Of a DNA stretch of 64,000 bases, positions 8,427 to 17,576 are shown one piece after another (the first letter of the stretch is position 1; every line of letters begins with the position of its first letter). Origin of the DNA: JADGRA01 sp052143535 (lineage in GTDB: Bacteria > Myxococcota > Myxococcia > Myxococcales > Myxococcaceae); NCBI GenBank assembly GCA_052143535.1, contig JBKQSS010000091.1:1-64000 (forward strand). The letters are read 5' to 3'. The notes under the pieces were generated by a model, which was given only the letters and a program-made list of their open reading frames with translations, searched no databases and was not told the origin of the DNA. Both the position numbers and the translations under genes were made by a program.

Positions 8427-9548
8427 ATGAGCCTTCAAGTCGCTGGGGGGGTTTTCCTCGCTCTCGGGCTGGCCCTGGCGCTGTACCTGCGCGCCGTCCG
8501 GTACGCTTACCGCCTCCGCGACCAGCGTCCGCGACGGCTTTGGGCCAAGACGCTCGACGGCTGGGAGATTGCGGTGTTTGCGCGGACCCCGCCGGTGCGG
8601 CGTTTCCGGGAGCCGGTGCTGTTGTGCCACGGGCTGGCCACCAACCACCTCAACCTCGACTTCGAGCCGCCCTACTCTCTGGCCCGCGCCTTTGCCGAGG
8701 CGGGGTTTTGCGTCTACAGCCTGGACTGGCGTGGGGCCGGGGAGTCGCGCCCCCCGCGCGGGCGCGGCCGCTTTGACTTCGACGCCGATGACCTCATCTT
8801 CAAGGACGCGCCGGCGGTGATGGACTTGCTCTTCAAGGAAAGCGGCGGCGAGGAACTCTTCTGGGTGGGACACTCGCTCGGCGGACTGGTCGGCTACGCC
8901 GTGCTGGGCGGCGCCGACGGCGCGCGCCTCCGAGGCCTGTGCGCGCTCGGAGCCCCGGTGTACTTCCATTACCCGCGTTGGCTGGCCGGTGCGCTGCGCG
9001 CCTGCACCTGGCTGGGCTGGCCGGTGGCCTTTCGCCAGCGGCTGCTCAGTCTGGCCTGCGCGCCCTTCATGGGACGGCTGACGCTGCCCTTCTCCGATGT
9101 CCTCCTCAACCCCCAGGCCGTCGCCCCCAGCGTGCTGCGCCGCATTCACGCCAACCTCATTGACTCGATGGGCTACCGGCTGTTGCGTCAGCTCGACGAC
9201 TGGACGCGGCACGACCGCTTCTGCAGCCGCGATGGGACCACCGACTACCGCGCCCGGCTGGCCGACGTCCGTCGGCCGGTGCTGGTGCTGGGCGGCACCC
9301 GCGACCGCCTCGCCCCCCCGACGGCCATCTCCGCCCAGGCAGCCCTCCTCGGCTCGCCGGACAAGACGGTGATGCTCTTCGGCCGCGAGAATGGCGAGGC
9401 CCTCGACTACGGGCACGGAGACTTGCTCTTCGGCACCGGTGCGCCGGGCGAGGTGTACCCGCGGATTGTGGCCTGGGCCGCGGAACGTGCCACGCCGCTC
9501 ACCGCCGAGGAAAAAATGAGTGGCCCCGGGCTGGCCGGTGACGGCTGA
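8427..9548 (+). CDS. Membrane-anchored alpha/beta-hydrolase
   Basis: 373 residues. A hydrophobic N-terminal helix (about 3-22) can anchor or export it. The catalytic triad is readable: nucleophile S150 in GHSLGG, acid D293 in GTRDRLAP, base H330 in YGHGDLL. The oxyanion motif CHGLATNH is near 67-74. The spacing and the long cap between strands 6 and 7 (about 178-285) resemble lipase or esterase-like hydrolases with a lid. Substrate unknown. It is the first gene of a plus-strand pair with the GNAT gene 29 bases downstream. Confidence 0.8.
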   Translation: MSLQVAGGVFLALGLALALYLRAVRYAYRLRDQRPRRLWAKTLDGWEIAVFARTPPVRRFREPVLLCHGLATNHLNLDFEPPYSLARAFAEAGFCVYSLDWRGAGESRPPRGRGRFDFDADDLIFKDAPAVMDLLFKESGGEELFWVGHSLGGLVGYAVLGGADGARLRGLCALGAPVYFHYPRWLAGALRACTWLGWPVAFRQRLLSLACAPFMGRLTLPFSDVLLNPQAVAPSVLRRIHANLIDSMGYRLLRQLDDWTRHDRFCSRDGTTDYRARLADVRRPVLVLGGTRDRLAPPTAISAQAALLGSPDKTVMLFGRENGEALDYGHGDLLFGTGAPGEVYPRIVAWAAERATPLTAEEKMSGPGLAGDG

Positions 9549-9577
9549 GGTGGGCTAGGCAAAGCGGGGCCCCTTCG

Positions 9578-10039
9578 ATGACGCTGCTCGTCCGCCAGGC
9601 AACCGACAGAGACCTCCCGCGGCTGCTGCCGATGATGGTGGACTTCAACCGCCTCGAGTCCATCGCCTGGACATTCGAGCGCGGGGAAAGCGCGCTGCGC
9701 AGCCTTTTGGGTAATGCCGAGCTGGGCTTCGTCGGGCTGGCCGAGGTGGACGAGGTGACGTCCGGCTACTTCGTCCTCACCTTTGGCTATGACTTGGAAT
9801 GGAATGGTCGCGATGCCTTCCTCACCGAGCTCTACCTCGTCCCGGAGGCCCGGGGACGCGGGCTGGGCCGGGCGTTACTCAGCGCTGCGGAGGCCAGCGC
9901 CGAGGCGCGCGGGACGCGCGCGCTACATTTGATGGTGCGCCCGGAGAACGCGCCCGCGCTGGCCCTCTACCTCAAGACGGGCTTCCGGGAGCCCGCTCGG
10001 CGCCTCCTCACCAAGCCCCTTTTGGGAGCCGACCGCTAA
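9578..10039 (+). CDS. GNAT family N-acetyltransferase
   Basis: 153 residues, a single GNAT domain. The acetyl-CoA pyrophosphate-binding motif A is ARGRGLGRALLSAAE (about 88-102), preceded by the strand AFLTELYLVPE. Motif B is LMVRPENAPALALYLKTGF. The GNAT fold transfers acetyl from acetyl-CoA to an amine, but the acceptor cannot be predicted. The C-terminus converges on the beta-helix lipoprotein gene; their stop codons overlap in the four bases CTAA at 10036-10039, leaving no room for a separate terminator. Confidence 0.85.
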   Translation: MTLLVRQATDRDLPRLLPMMVDFNRLESIAWTFERGESALRSLLGNAELGFVGLAEVDEVTSGYFVLTFGYDLEWNGRDAFLTELYLVPEARGRGLGRALLSAAEASAEARGTRALHLMVRPENAPALALYLKTGFREPARRLLTKPLLGADR

Positions 10040-11523
10040 GGGGGCAAAAGAGGCGGGCGGGAAAGCGGCTGCACGCAAGGCAGTGCGGGGAGGCCGCCGA
10101 CTTGCCAGGCCCGCACCTGCGCGCCGCCCGCGCACTCTGCCCACACCAGGCCCTCGGTGGACGTGGCCTGAAAGCTGCTCAGCACCAGCGAAGCGTCGGC
10201 GGCGGCCACTGCCCCTGGCCCCTCGGAGGACACCACCGTCACGTTGGTCGCCGTGAGGTGGGCCGACGTCTCGGCCACCAACCCGGCCGTGTGACAGCGC
10301 TCGAGCGTGCCCTTGGACAACCCCACGTCGGCTCCTTCCGCAGCGAGGAGGCAGGCGCCCGCCGTCTGGCGGACGGTGAGATTGTGCAGCGTGGCGCTTC
10401 CACCACGAAGCGCCAGCCCCTCGCCTCCGGAGCCGTCCGGGTCTCGGGTGCCTGTCACCAGCGCGTCCTCCAGCTCGAGCGTGCCGTCTCGCTGGGAGAC
10501 GCCCACCCCAGCCACCCCTTCCACCCGGAGTCCCTCCACCCGCACCTTTGAGCCGACGCACTGCAGCCCACCGAAGCTGCCCGCCGAGGTGATGCTCAAC
10601 CGACGGAATTGCGCTTGGGCGCGCACCACCGCCACCCCGGCTCGGTCGGCGCGCGTCGAGCTCAAGTCCTCGGCCTCCACCACCGCGCCGCTGCCGGTGA
10701 GGAGCCCGTACTCGTGCCCACTCACCTGCACCCGGTGCAGGAGAAGCCGACCGCCGGCGACGTACAGCCCCGGCCCGCGGCCCTCGGAGATGGTGACGTC
10801 GGACAGCTCGGCGTTTCCGCCGCGCAGGTGCAGCGCCGTGACCGCACCGCGAAAGCCGGTGCTGGCCACAACCAGTGCCGCCGGCGCGTGGGCTTCGATG
10901 CCGTGGCGCCAGGGGCCTTCAAAGGTGCAGCCGGACAGCCGCGCCCGCGCGCCCGGCTCGAGCCCCATCCCCACCCCCTCGCTGACGCTGGCCTCGAAGA
11001 CGCTGTCTGTGGCCGACAGTGTCGCGCCCTCGGCAACCAAGAGCGCCCCCAGGCGCTGCCCGCTGAAGTGCACCTGCACCAGCCGAAGCGCCCCGCTGCT
11101 TCTGAGTCCGAGCGTCCCGCCCTGAATGAGGAGCCGCTCGAGGCTTACCGCGCCTTTTGCCACGAGCACGGTGACTCCGGCCGGCGCGGTGAGGACTGCC
11201 GCGCTGCCCCCGACAAGCTGCGTGCCGTCCACCGCGGTGAAGGGGCCCAGGTACAGTCCCGGCGCGAGGTGCACCCGTCGGTTGGGCGAGCTCGCCAAAA
11301 GCGCGTCCTCGAGCCGCCGCAGCGGTCGTGCCGTACTCCCGTCGCCGCCCTCGGGAGCTGCCGCGTCCACCCACAGCTCGAGCGCAGGCGGTGCGGAAGG
11401 CGGCACCGAGGCCTCCTGCAGGCCATGGGTTCGCCCACTGCTGCAGGACTGCGCAAGCAAGAGGCCGGCGCCGAGCAACGCCCCCCACCCCAACCACACC
11501 ACCGCCCGGGAACGCACTCTCAA
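10036..11523 (-). CDS. Right-handed beta-helix lipoprotein
   Basis: 495 residues. The N-terminus is a lipoprotein signal (GALLGAGLLLAQSC, lipobox ending at about C27), followed by a low-complexity linker. DAAAPEGGDGSTARPLRRLEDAL is the usual entry to a pectate-lyase-like helix: a header where a calcium or sugar site would sit, then about fifteen coils of 22-26 residues rich in G, V, L and S with repeating units such as GLYVAGGRLLLHRVQVSGHE. No polysaccharide lyase catalytic residues can be assigned. Likely a surface lipoprotein; a structural or glycan-binding role is inference. It reads toward the GNAT gene and starts 30 bases after the M23 peptidase gene ends upstream. Confidence 0.7.
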   Translation of the reverse strand: MRVRSRAVVWLGWGALLGAGLLLAQSCSSGRTHGLQEASVPPSAPPALELWVDAAAPEGGDGSTARPLRRLEDALLASSPNRRVHLAPGLYLGPFTAVDGTQLVGGSAAVLTAPAGVTVLVAKGAVSLERLLIQGGTLGLRSSGALRLVQVHFSGQRLGALLVAEGATLSATDSVFEASVSEGVGMGLEPGARARLSGCTFEGPWRHGIEAHAPAALVVASTGFRGAVTALHLRGGNAELSDVTISEGRGPGLYVAGGRLLLHRVQVSGHEYGLLTGSGAVVEAEDLSSTRADRAGVAVVRAQAQFRRLSITSAGSFGGLQCVGSKVRVEGLRVEGVAGVGVSQRDGTLELEDALVTGTRDPDGSGGEGLALRGGSATLHNLTVRQTAGACLLAAEGADVGLSKGTLERCHTAGLVAETSAHLTATNVTVVSSEGPGAVAAADASLVLSSFQATSTEGLVWAECAGGAQVRAWQVGGLPALPCVQPLSRPPLLPP

Positions 11524-11553
11524 GGCGACAGAGTGTAGCCGCCTTGAAGGGCG

Positions 11554-12531
11554 CTAGGCCCCGGGCTCGTCGGAGACGCTGTGCCCCTTCTTCCCTTTGG
11601 TATGCGGCGCTGGGGCAAGAATGACGACATTGGGCGCCGGAGAGGCCACCAGCTTTCGAAACTCCTTCAGCGGGTCTCGCGGCACCCCGGCCCGGACGTA
11701 CTCGAAGTGCAGGTGCACCCCGGTGGCCGTCCCCGTCCGTCCCGCCAGGCCGAGCGCATCGCCCGGCTGCACCGGCGTCCCCTCCAGCACCAGCGTCGAG
11801 GCGAGGTGGCTGTAGCGCGTCATTCGTCCGTCGGAGTGCTGAATCTCCACCTCGTACCCGTAGCCAGCCGTCCACCCGGCCCGCACCACCATTCCGGCCC
11901 CGGCGGCCAGCACTGGCTCATTGGGGCCCGCCGCCAAATCCACCCCGCTGTGCAGCTTCCAGCGGCGCTGGATGGGGTGGAAGCGCTTGCCGAAGCGGCT
12001 CGTCACCCGGACGCTGGACAGAGGCCACCGGTAGCCGCCCGGGCGCACACTCTCCGGGCTGGCCACTGCGAAGCGCGCGTCGAGGACGGCCAGCCGGGCG
12101 TGCACCCCCTCGAGGAGTGGCTCCGGCACGTCCCGGTAGGCCTGCACGTCCAACTCCAGCACCGCTTGCACCAGTGCGCGGACGGCGGAGAAGTCATCGG
12201 CGGTGGCGGGCCCAGTGAGAAAACCCTCCACCTCCGTCTGCACGCACTCCCAGCGCGCCAGTTGCGCGCTGCTCATGGCGTCCCCCGGTAGCGCGGCGGC
12301 GCGCGCTGCCTCGGCGTCCGCGGCGAAGCGCACCAGGTGCGCGCGGAGAATGTCCCCAGGCATGGGCGCAAGGGCGAGCGCCTCCCTTTCCGGTGGCGGG
12401 GGCGGCGGCGTCTCGAGTGGCGACGTCTCCTCCCCCAGCCGGGCGGCCGGGGTGAGGGGCAACGCTGCCAGCGGCGCAGTGGCGCACCCGGCGAGGCCGA
12501 GGGCGAGCAGCGTGGCAACGGGAAGGCGCAA
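11554..12531 (-). CDS. M23 (LytM-type) metalloendopeptidase lipoprotein
   Basis: 325 residues. Lipobox LGLAGC puts the lipidated Cys at 16. Residues 50-170 are mostly helical. The C-terminal peptidase domain has every zinc-site residue: H194 and D198 in HSGVDLA, H242 in YSHLAS, and H273/H275 in GVHLHFE. Family members cut peptide cross-links of peptidoglycan, or recruit amidases when degenerate; this one looks catalytic. Lipidation would tether it to the envelope. A tail of about 30 residues ends with a basic TKGKKGH segment. The gene starts 52 bases after ltaE ends and may share its transcript. Confidence 0.88.
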   Translation of the reverse strand: MRLPVATLLALGLAGCATAPLAALPLTPAARLGEETSPLETPPPPPPEREALALAPMPGDILRAHLVRFAADAEAARAAALPGDAMSSAQLARWECVQTEVEGFLTGPATADDFSAVRALVQAVLELDVQAYRDVPEPLLEGVHARLAVLDARFAVASPESVRPGGYRWPLSSVRVTSRFGKRFHPIQRRWKLHSGVDLAAGPNEPVLAAGAGMVVRAGWTAGYGYEVEIQHSDGRMTRYSHLASTLVLEGTPVQPGDALGLAGRTGTATGVHLHFEYVRAGVPRDPLKEFRKLVASPAPNVVILAPAPHTKGKKGHSVSDEPGA

Positions 12532-12583
12532 GGCGTGCGACTTCTACCTACCTGGCCTCCCCTTTCAAAGGGCTAAGTGTGCC

Positions 12584-13639
12584 CTACGCCTGCCCGTCCT
12601 CCCGCGCGACGTCCTCCGCCAGACGTCGCGCGGCCTCGAGGGCCCGGCGCACCTCCTCTGCGCCGACGTCGAGGTGACAGACAAAGCGCAGCGTCCGCGG
12701 GCCGACGGCGTGCCCCAGCACCCCGGCCGCCCGGAGACGAGCCACTGCCTCCGGGGCGGCACAGGGGAAGTCCGCGTACACCATGTTGGTTTCCACCCGG
12801 GCGAGGTCCACTCTCAGCCCGGGAAGGACAGCCAGCCCCTCGGCCAGCTGTCGCGCGTGGCGATGGTCCTCGGCCAGACGCTCCACGTGGTGCTCGAGCG
12901 CGTAGAGGGCGCCGGCGGCGATAATGCCCGCCTGGCGCATGCCACCGCCCAGCCGCTTGCGCAGCCGGCGGGCCTCGTGGATGAAGGACCGGCTGCCCAC
13001 CAGCACCGAGCCCACCGGCGCGCCGAGTCCCTTGCTGAAGGCCACCGTGGCGCTGTCTGAGAGCTCGGCCCAGCTGCGCACCGGAGAGCCAGTGGCCGCC
13101 TCGGCATTCCACAGCCGAGCGCCGTCCAGGTGGACGGCGAGGCGGTGCTCGCGCGCCACCGCCACCACGCGGGCGAAGGCCTCGAGCGGCCACACGGCGC
13201 CTCCGCCGCGGTTGTGGGTGTTTTCCAAAAGAAGCAGCCGGCTGTGCGGCGCATGGTCGTCGTCCGGGCGCATCGCCGCCCGCACTTGCACCTCCGAGAG
13301 GATGCCGCGGGGCGAGGCGAGGGGGTAAATTTGCGCTCCCCACAGCGCCGCGGTGGCCCCTCCCTCGTAGTGCACCCCGTGGCTGTTGGCGTCGAGCAGC
13401 ACCTCGTCGCCGGGGCGGCAGAAAACACCCACCGCAATTTGGTTTGCTTGCGTGCCGGAGGAGACGAAGAGGCCAGCCTCGTGTCCCAGGCGCTGGGCGG
13501 TGGCCTCCTCCAGCTGCCGGACGGTGGGGTCCTCTCCGTAGACGTCGTCGCCCACCTCGGCCGCCGCCATGGCAGCGCGCATCGGCGGGGTGGGACGGGT
13601 GACGGTGTCGGAGCGAAAGTCGGCCAGGGACGGGGGCAT
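12584..13639 (-). CDS. ltaE: Low-specificity L-threonine aldolase
   Basis: 351 residues, usual length for this fold-type I PLP enzyme. It starts with the family signature DFRSDTVTRPTPPMRAAM, followed by VGDDVYGEDPTVRQLE. The PLP Lys is K203 in FSKGLGAPVGS, and D172 in LDGARLWNA holds the pyridine nitrogen. SSGTQANQ forms the phosphate site. It cleaves threonine or allo-threonine to glycine and acetaldehyde in the cytoplasm. Related beta-eliminating lyases share these motifs, but the SKGLGAP and DGARLWNA pair favours LtaE. It diverges from nth with 38 bases between the start codons. Confidence 0.88.
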   Translation of the reverse strand: MPPSLADFRSDTVTRPTPPMRAAMAAAEVGDDVYGEDPTVRQLEEATAQRLGHEAGLFVSSGTQANQIAVGVFCRPGDEVLLDANSHGVHYEGGATAALWGAQIYPLASPRGILSEVQVRAAMRPDDDHAPHSRLLLLENTHNRGGGAVWPLEAFARVVAVAREHRLAVHLDGARLWNAEAATGSPVRSWAELSDSATVAFSKGLGAPVGSVLVGSRSFIHEARRLRKRLGGGMRQAGIIAAGALYALEHHVERLAEDHRHARQLAEGLAVLPGLRVDLARVETNMVYADFPCAAPEAVARLRAAGVLGHAVGPRTLRFVCHLDVGAEEVRRALEAARRLAEDVAREDGQA

Positions 13640-13677
13640 AGGGGGTGGGCCAAGGGGGGTTATAAGGCGGCAACACC

Positions 13678-14415
13678 ATGCCCCGCGAGAGCCCTGAGGC
13701 GCGCTCGGTGCGCGCCCGCCAAGTCCTCGAAGCGCTCGACGCCGCCATGCCGGGAGCCCACATCGAACTCGACTACCGGACGCCCTTCGAGCTCCTGGTG
13801 GCGGTCATGCTGGCCGCCCAGTGCACCGACAAGCGCGTCAACCTCGTGACGCCGGCCCTCTTCGCAACATTCCCAGACGCCAGTCACCTGGCGCCTGCCC
13901 CCACAAGGGTGGTGGAGGCGCTCATCCGCAGCTGCGGCTTCTTTCGTGCCAAGACGCGCTCCTTGAAGGCCATGTCCGCCGCGCTTTTGGCCGAGCACGG
14001 CGGCGAGGTGCCGAAAAGCCGGGCCCAGCTGGCGGCGCTACCCGGCGTTGGCAACAAGACTGCCGGCGTGGTGAGTGTCCACGTGGGCGGCGAGCCGGCC
14101 TTCCCGGTGGACACCCATGTCCGGCGGCTGTCGCGGCGGCTCGGCTTCACCCGAAGCCTCGTGCCGGACCGAATTGAGGAAGACCTACAGGCCCTCTTCC
14201 CCAAGGAGGACTGGGCCAAGGGGCACCAGCTTTTGGTGTGGCACGGGCGCCGCACCTGCTTTGCCCGGAAGCCGGCTTGTGACCGCTGCGTGGTGGCGGC
14301 TCTCTGTCCGAAGGTGGGCGTCCCCAAAGCCCAGCCGCTGTCGGCCAAGCGTCTGCGGCCGGCCGGCGGCAGGCGCGGCCGGGCCAAAGCCGTCGGGCCG
14401 CCGCGCGCCGGCTAA
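13678..14415 (+). CDS. nth: Endonuclease III (base-excision repair glycosylase/AP lyase)
   Basis: 245 residues. The helix-hairpin-helix motif LPGVGNKTAG carries catalytic K127, and D145 in FPVDTHVRRL completes the active site. The four [4Fe-4S] cysteines are C194, C201, C204 and C210, in the exact C-x6-C-x2-C-x5-C spacing. It removes oxidised pyrimidines and cuts the abasic site. The last 30 residues are a basic Arg/Lys/Gly tail (GGRRGRAKAV), longer than in E. coli and probably a nonspecific DNA contact. Its stop overlaps the stop of def on the other strand (CTAA at 14412-14415). Confidence 0.95.
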   Translation: MPRESPEARSVRARQVLEALDAAMPGAHIELDYRTPFELLVAVMLAAQCTDKRVNLVTPALFATFPDASHLAPAPTRVVEALIRSCGFFRAKTRSLKAMSAALLAEHGGEVPKSRAQLAALPGVGNKTAGVVSVHVGGEPAFPVDTHVRRLSRRLGFTRSLVPDRIEEDLQALFPKEDWAKGHQLLVWHGRRTCFARKPACDRCVVAALCPKVGVPKAQPLSAKRLRPAGGRRGRAKAVGPPRAG

Positions 14416-14957
14416 AGCGACTGGCCCAAGGGCCCCGGAGTCGCCCCCTCCAGGGCGCGCTCCCGCTTGCGCCGACGCATGCGCTGGCGGATGAGGACGC
14501 GCGTCAGGGGGGACAAGAGGTCGAGGTACACCTTGCCGGCCAAGTGGTCCGTCTCGTGCTGCACAGCAATGGCCAGAAGGCCCTCGCAGTGCACCAGGCG
14601 GGGCTGGCCCGACTCGTCCAGGTACTCCACGCTGACGCGCTCGGAGCGCTCTACCTCCTCCGCTTCCCCGGGGATGGACAGGCAGCCTTCGCGGTAGACA
14701 GTGGTGCCGAAGCGGGCGACGAGGCGGGGATTCACCATGGCGAAGGGCCGCGAGTCCGGCTGTCGGGCCCGGGTGTCCAGGACGAGGACTTGGCGCATGA
14801 CGCCCAGCTGGGGCGCGGCCAGGCCCACGCCCGGTGCGGCGTACATGGTGTCAAAGAGGTCCGAGATGAGCGCCTGGACGGAGGCGTCCACGGTGTCAAC
14901 CGGCGCCGCCGCCTGGCAGAGCAGGGGGTGGGGCCAGAGGAGAATGTCGCGCACCAT
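14412..14957 (-). CDS. def: Peptide deformylase
   Basis: 181 residues with all three deformylase motifs: GVGLAAPQ (43-50), EGCLS (90-94) and QHETDH (133-138). The metal ligands are C92, H134 and H138; E135 is the catalytic base. It removes the formyl group from nascent N-terminal Met. The usual partner fmt is not adjacent but lies 28 kb away at 43.1-44.1 kb, beside rsmB. The C-terminal 25 residues are strongly basic (RQRMRRRKRERAL), the ribosome-binding extension seen in type 1B enzymes. It starts nine bases after the 851-residue protein gene ends, so it is probably cotranscribed with it. Confidence 0.95.
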   Translation of the reverse strand: MVRDILLWPHPLLCQAAAPVDTVDASVQALISDLFDTMYAAPGVGLAAPQLGVMRQVLVLDTRARQPDSRPFAMVNPRLVARFGTTVYREGCLSIPGEAEEVERSERVSVEYLDESGQPRLVHCEGLLAIAVQHETDHLAGKVYLDLLSPLTRVLIRQRMRRRKRERALEGATPGPLGQSL

Positions 14958-14966
14958 AGAAGGGAG

Positions 14967-17522
14967 TTAAGCACGGCTGCCGCCCTCGGCGTCCACGAGG
15001 GAACGGGCGTAGGCCACCCTCAACCGCTCATCCCCCAAGGCCGCCGCCGCCTCATCGAGCAGCGTGGCCAGGCGGGCGGCCCGGGCTGGCACCTCCGGGT
15101 CCGGGTGGGCGGCATAGCGCAGGGGGTGGAACTCCGCGGCCAGACGGGCATGGGCCCTCTGCACCTCCTCCGTCCCCGCGGTGCGGGGAAGGCCGAGGAC
15201 GCTGAAGTAGTCGGCCTCCTCGGCCGCCGTCCATTTCTGCTGCAGCCGCTCGAGCTCGACGCCCGGGTCCACCGCCGCGGCGGCGGGCTGGGGTGGCACC
15301 GTCACCTCCAGCAGGCCTAGCACCTGGGCCACCGCCAGTGCCCTCAGCCCGAGCTCCTGGCGGATGCCGCTGCGGCTCAACAGCTCGGCCACCGTGCGCT
15401 CGGCGTCCACCGCCTCGAGGAGGCGGCGCTCCCGCTCTTGAAACTCAAACGGGGAAGGGTCTCTCCACCGCAAGCGTCGGGGAGTGGCGTGCGGGCCGTG
15501 GGTGCGGGCCAGCACCTCCTCAGGGCTGAGGGCGCGGTGCAGTGCTTCGGCCAGCACCGCTTCCAAGGCCCGGTCCGACGCGCACCCGCCGTTGGGCGGT
15601 GCCCCGTCCGCGGCCAGCCGGTAGGCGCTGTCTTGCTCGGAGAGTGCCTCCAGGGCACGCGCCTCGGTGCAGCGCTGCAGCAAAGGCAGCACCTCCCCCT
15701 CCCGGAGGACGCCCCGCTCCACCAACTCCGCGGCCAGCGCCTCGTCCGGAAGCCGCAGGGCCCGCGCCTCTGCTGCGGCCGAGGCGTCGAGGAGCCCATC
15801 GGCCAGCGCCACCTCCACCAGGGACTCGGCCGGGTGGGTGGAGGCGGCGGCCAGAAGTCTGCCCTCGGAAAGCCAGAGAATGCGCAGCGTCTCCTCGGCC
15901 CGCAGCTCCAGCTGCGCGGTGGCCCGCACCTCGGCCAGCCGCAGCACCAGGGCGGCCAGTTGCTCGAGACTGACGCGCCCCCCGTCGGCTGCTCCCCACT
16001 CGAGGCGCGCGGCGGCCGTCCGCGCGCTGGCGGTGGAGGCGGCAGCCTCGGGCATGGCCAGCACAGGACCGCGCCGCGCCGCGACGTCTTCCAGACGGGG
16101 CGCGCGCGCCGGCGGCGCCGGGGGCAACGGTTGCGGCAGGGCCAAGGGGGTGGCGCGGGCTGCGGCCAGCTGGTGGCGCAAGGCCTCGCCGGCAGCGCGC
16201 TCGCGGCGCAGCGCCTCCTCGGCCCGGGCCAGCGCCTCCAGAGCGGCGCGCTCCCCATGGGCCAACCGCTCGGCCAGCTGGGCCGCCTCCACCTCGAGGG
16301 CCTGGGCCTGGGCCTGGGCGCGCTCGGCCTGGAAGAGGGCCTGGCGCTCGCGGGCCGCCCAGTCCTCCGCCTCGGCGCGCGCACGCTGGGCGGCGGCGTC
16401 GCGCTCCTGTACCTCGCGGGTGAGGCGCTCCAGTTGCTCGGCGGAGCGCGCCTCGGCCGCGGCCTGGGCGCGCTCGGCGGCCTGCTCGCGGGCCCGCAAC
16501 TCCTCGGCCAGCCGAGCCACCTCCGCCGCCGCGCGGGCTTCCCCGGCAGCGCGCGCCTGCGCCTCGCGCTCGGCGCGGGCTTCGGCCTCGGCGCGCAGGT
16601 GCTCTTGGACGGCCAGCTCGCTCGTCCGACGCACCTCCTCCTCCCGAAGCGCCGAGGCGAGGAGCTCCGCCTCGGCAGTGCCTTGCGCCTGGGCGGCCCG
16701 CACCGCGCCCTCTGCCTCCTCGGCCCGCGCCCGGGCCTCCTCCAGGTGTGCCTGGGCCGCCCGGGCCTCCGCTTCGAGTCGCCGCGCTTCCTCGGCCTCG
16801 GCCTGGGCCCGCGCCTCGGCCTCGGTGCGGCGGCCGCGCTCGGCTGCTTCCGCCTTTTGGTAGGCCCGCAGCGCCGCTTCCGCCTCGGCCCGCGCTGCCT
16901 CGGCTTCGGCGCGCGCGCTCTCGGCCGCCTCGGCCCGCGCCCGCGACAAGTCCGCCTCTTCCCAGGCGGCGTGGGTGAGGGCCTCGGCCGCGGCCACCTC
17001 CTCGTCCTCCCTCGGGCGGTGCGCCGCTTCGCTGCGCGCCGGCCCGGCCGGGGCGCGCAGACGGGCGAAGGCCTCCGCCTCGAGGTCCGCCTCGGCTTCG
17101 GCCAGGGCCGCGTCCACCAGCGGCGGGAGCTCCTCCATCTGGCCGGCGTCCAGAAGCGGGACGTCATCCCCGTCCGGCGTCTCGCCGCTGAGGGCGTCCT
17201 CCACCGCCTGCAACAGGGTGGGCGCGTCCACCGGCAGCGGCACCAGGGGCAACGCCGCACCGGGCAACGCCTCTCCCAACAGCACCACCGGCGTCGAGGC
17301 GCCGGCCGGCCGGGCGCGCACCTCGGCGAGGAAGCTGGCCCCGCGTCCCCCCTCCACTGCCGGCGCGAGGAGAATGGCCGACGGGGAAAGGTGCTCGAAG
17401 GCGCTGAGAGCGTCCGCGGTGGAGGTGGCCAAATGCAGAAGGTGGCCGGCGCGCGTCAACGCCCTCCGCACAGAGGCAATGGTGGCGAGGTCATCGTGCA
17501 CCAGCAGCAGGGGCGGGGGCAT
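14967..17522 (-). CDS. Degenerate receiver / long coiled-coil / PATAN (DUF4388) / J-like multidomain protein
   Basis: 851 residues in four parts. Residues 1-112 have the receiver fold pattern (LLLVHDD start), but the phosphoacceptor position is Ala (ILLAPAVEGG), and the conserved Thr/Ser and Lys are Gly and Val, so it cannot be phosphorylated normally. Residues 140-455 are a continuous Ala/Glu/Arg coiled coil of heptads. Residues 505-660 fit the PATAN (DUF4388) domain common in myxobacterial signalling proteins (GRVSLEQLAALVLRL, ILWLSEGRLLAA). Residues 755-840 are a DnaJ-like helical domain starting DYFSVLGLPRTAGTEEVQRA, with HPL in place of the essential HPD tripeptide. No transmembrane segment. 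I infer a cytoplasmic scaffold. It lies between priA and def on the same strand. Confidence 0.75.
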   Translation of the reverse strand: MPPPLLLVHDDLATIASVRRALTRAGHLLHLATSTADALSAFEHLSPSAILLAPAVEGGRGASFLAEVRARPAGASTPVVLLGEALPGAALPLVPLPVDAPTLLQAVEDALSGETPDGDDVPLLDAGQMEELPPLVDAALAEAEADLEAEAFARLRAPAGPARSEAAHRPREDEEVAAAEALTHAAWEEADLSRARAEAAESARAEAEAARAEAEAALRAYQKAEAAERGRRTEAEARAQAEAEEARRLEAEARAAQAHLEEARARAEEAEGAVRAAQAQGTAEAELLASALREEEVRRTSELAVQEHLRAEAEARAEREAQARAAGEARAAAEVARLAEELRAREQAAERAQAAAEARSAEQLERLTREVQERDAAAQRARAEAEDWAARERQALFQAERAQAQAQALEVEAAQLAERLAHGERAALEALARAEEALRRERAAGEALRHQLAAARATPLALPQPLPPAPPARAPRLEDVAARRGPVLAMPEAAASTASARTAAARLEWGAADGGRVSLEQLAALVLRLAEVRATAQLELRAEETLRILWLSEGRLLAAASTHPAESLVEVALADGLLDASAAAEARALRLPDEALAAELVERGVLREGEVLPLLQRCTEARALEALSEQDSAYRLAADGAPPNGGCASDRALEAVLAEALHRALSPEEVLARTHGPHATPRRLRWRDPSPFEFQERERRLLEAVDAERTVAELLSRSGIRQELGLRALAVAQVLGLLEVTVPPQPAAAAVDPGVELERLQQKWTAAEEADYFSVLGLPRTAGTEEVQRAHARLAAEFHPLRYAAHPDPEVPARAARLATLLDEAAAALGDERLRVAYARSLVDAEGGSRA

Positions 17523-17576
17523 GCCTGAAGTCAGCCGCGGGGCTTTCCCAAAAAAACGGCCGCTACCCTTAGGAGT

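Noticed and set aside
15438..17528. A 696-codon open frame on the plus strand opposite the coiled-coil protein
   Set aside because: It mirrors the Ala/Glu/Arg-rich coding of the minus-strand gene, has no ribosome site and gives no recognisable domain; high GC makes long antisense frames common here.
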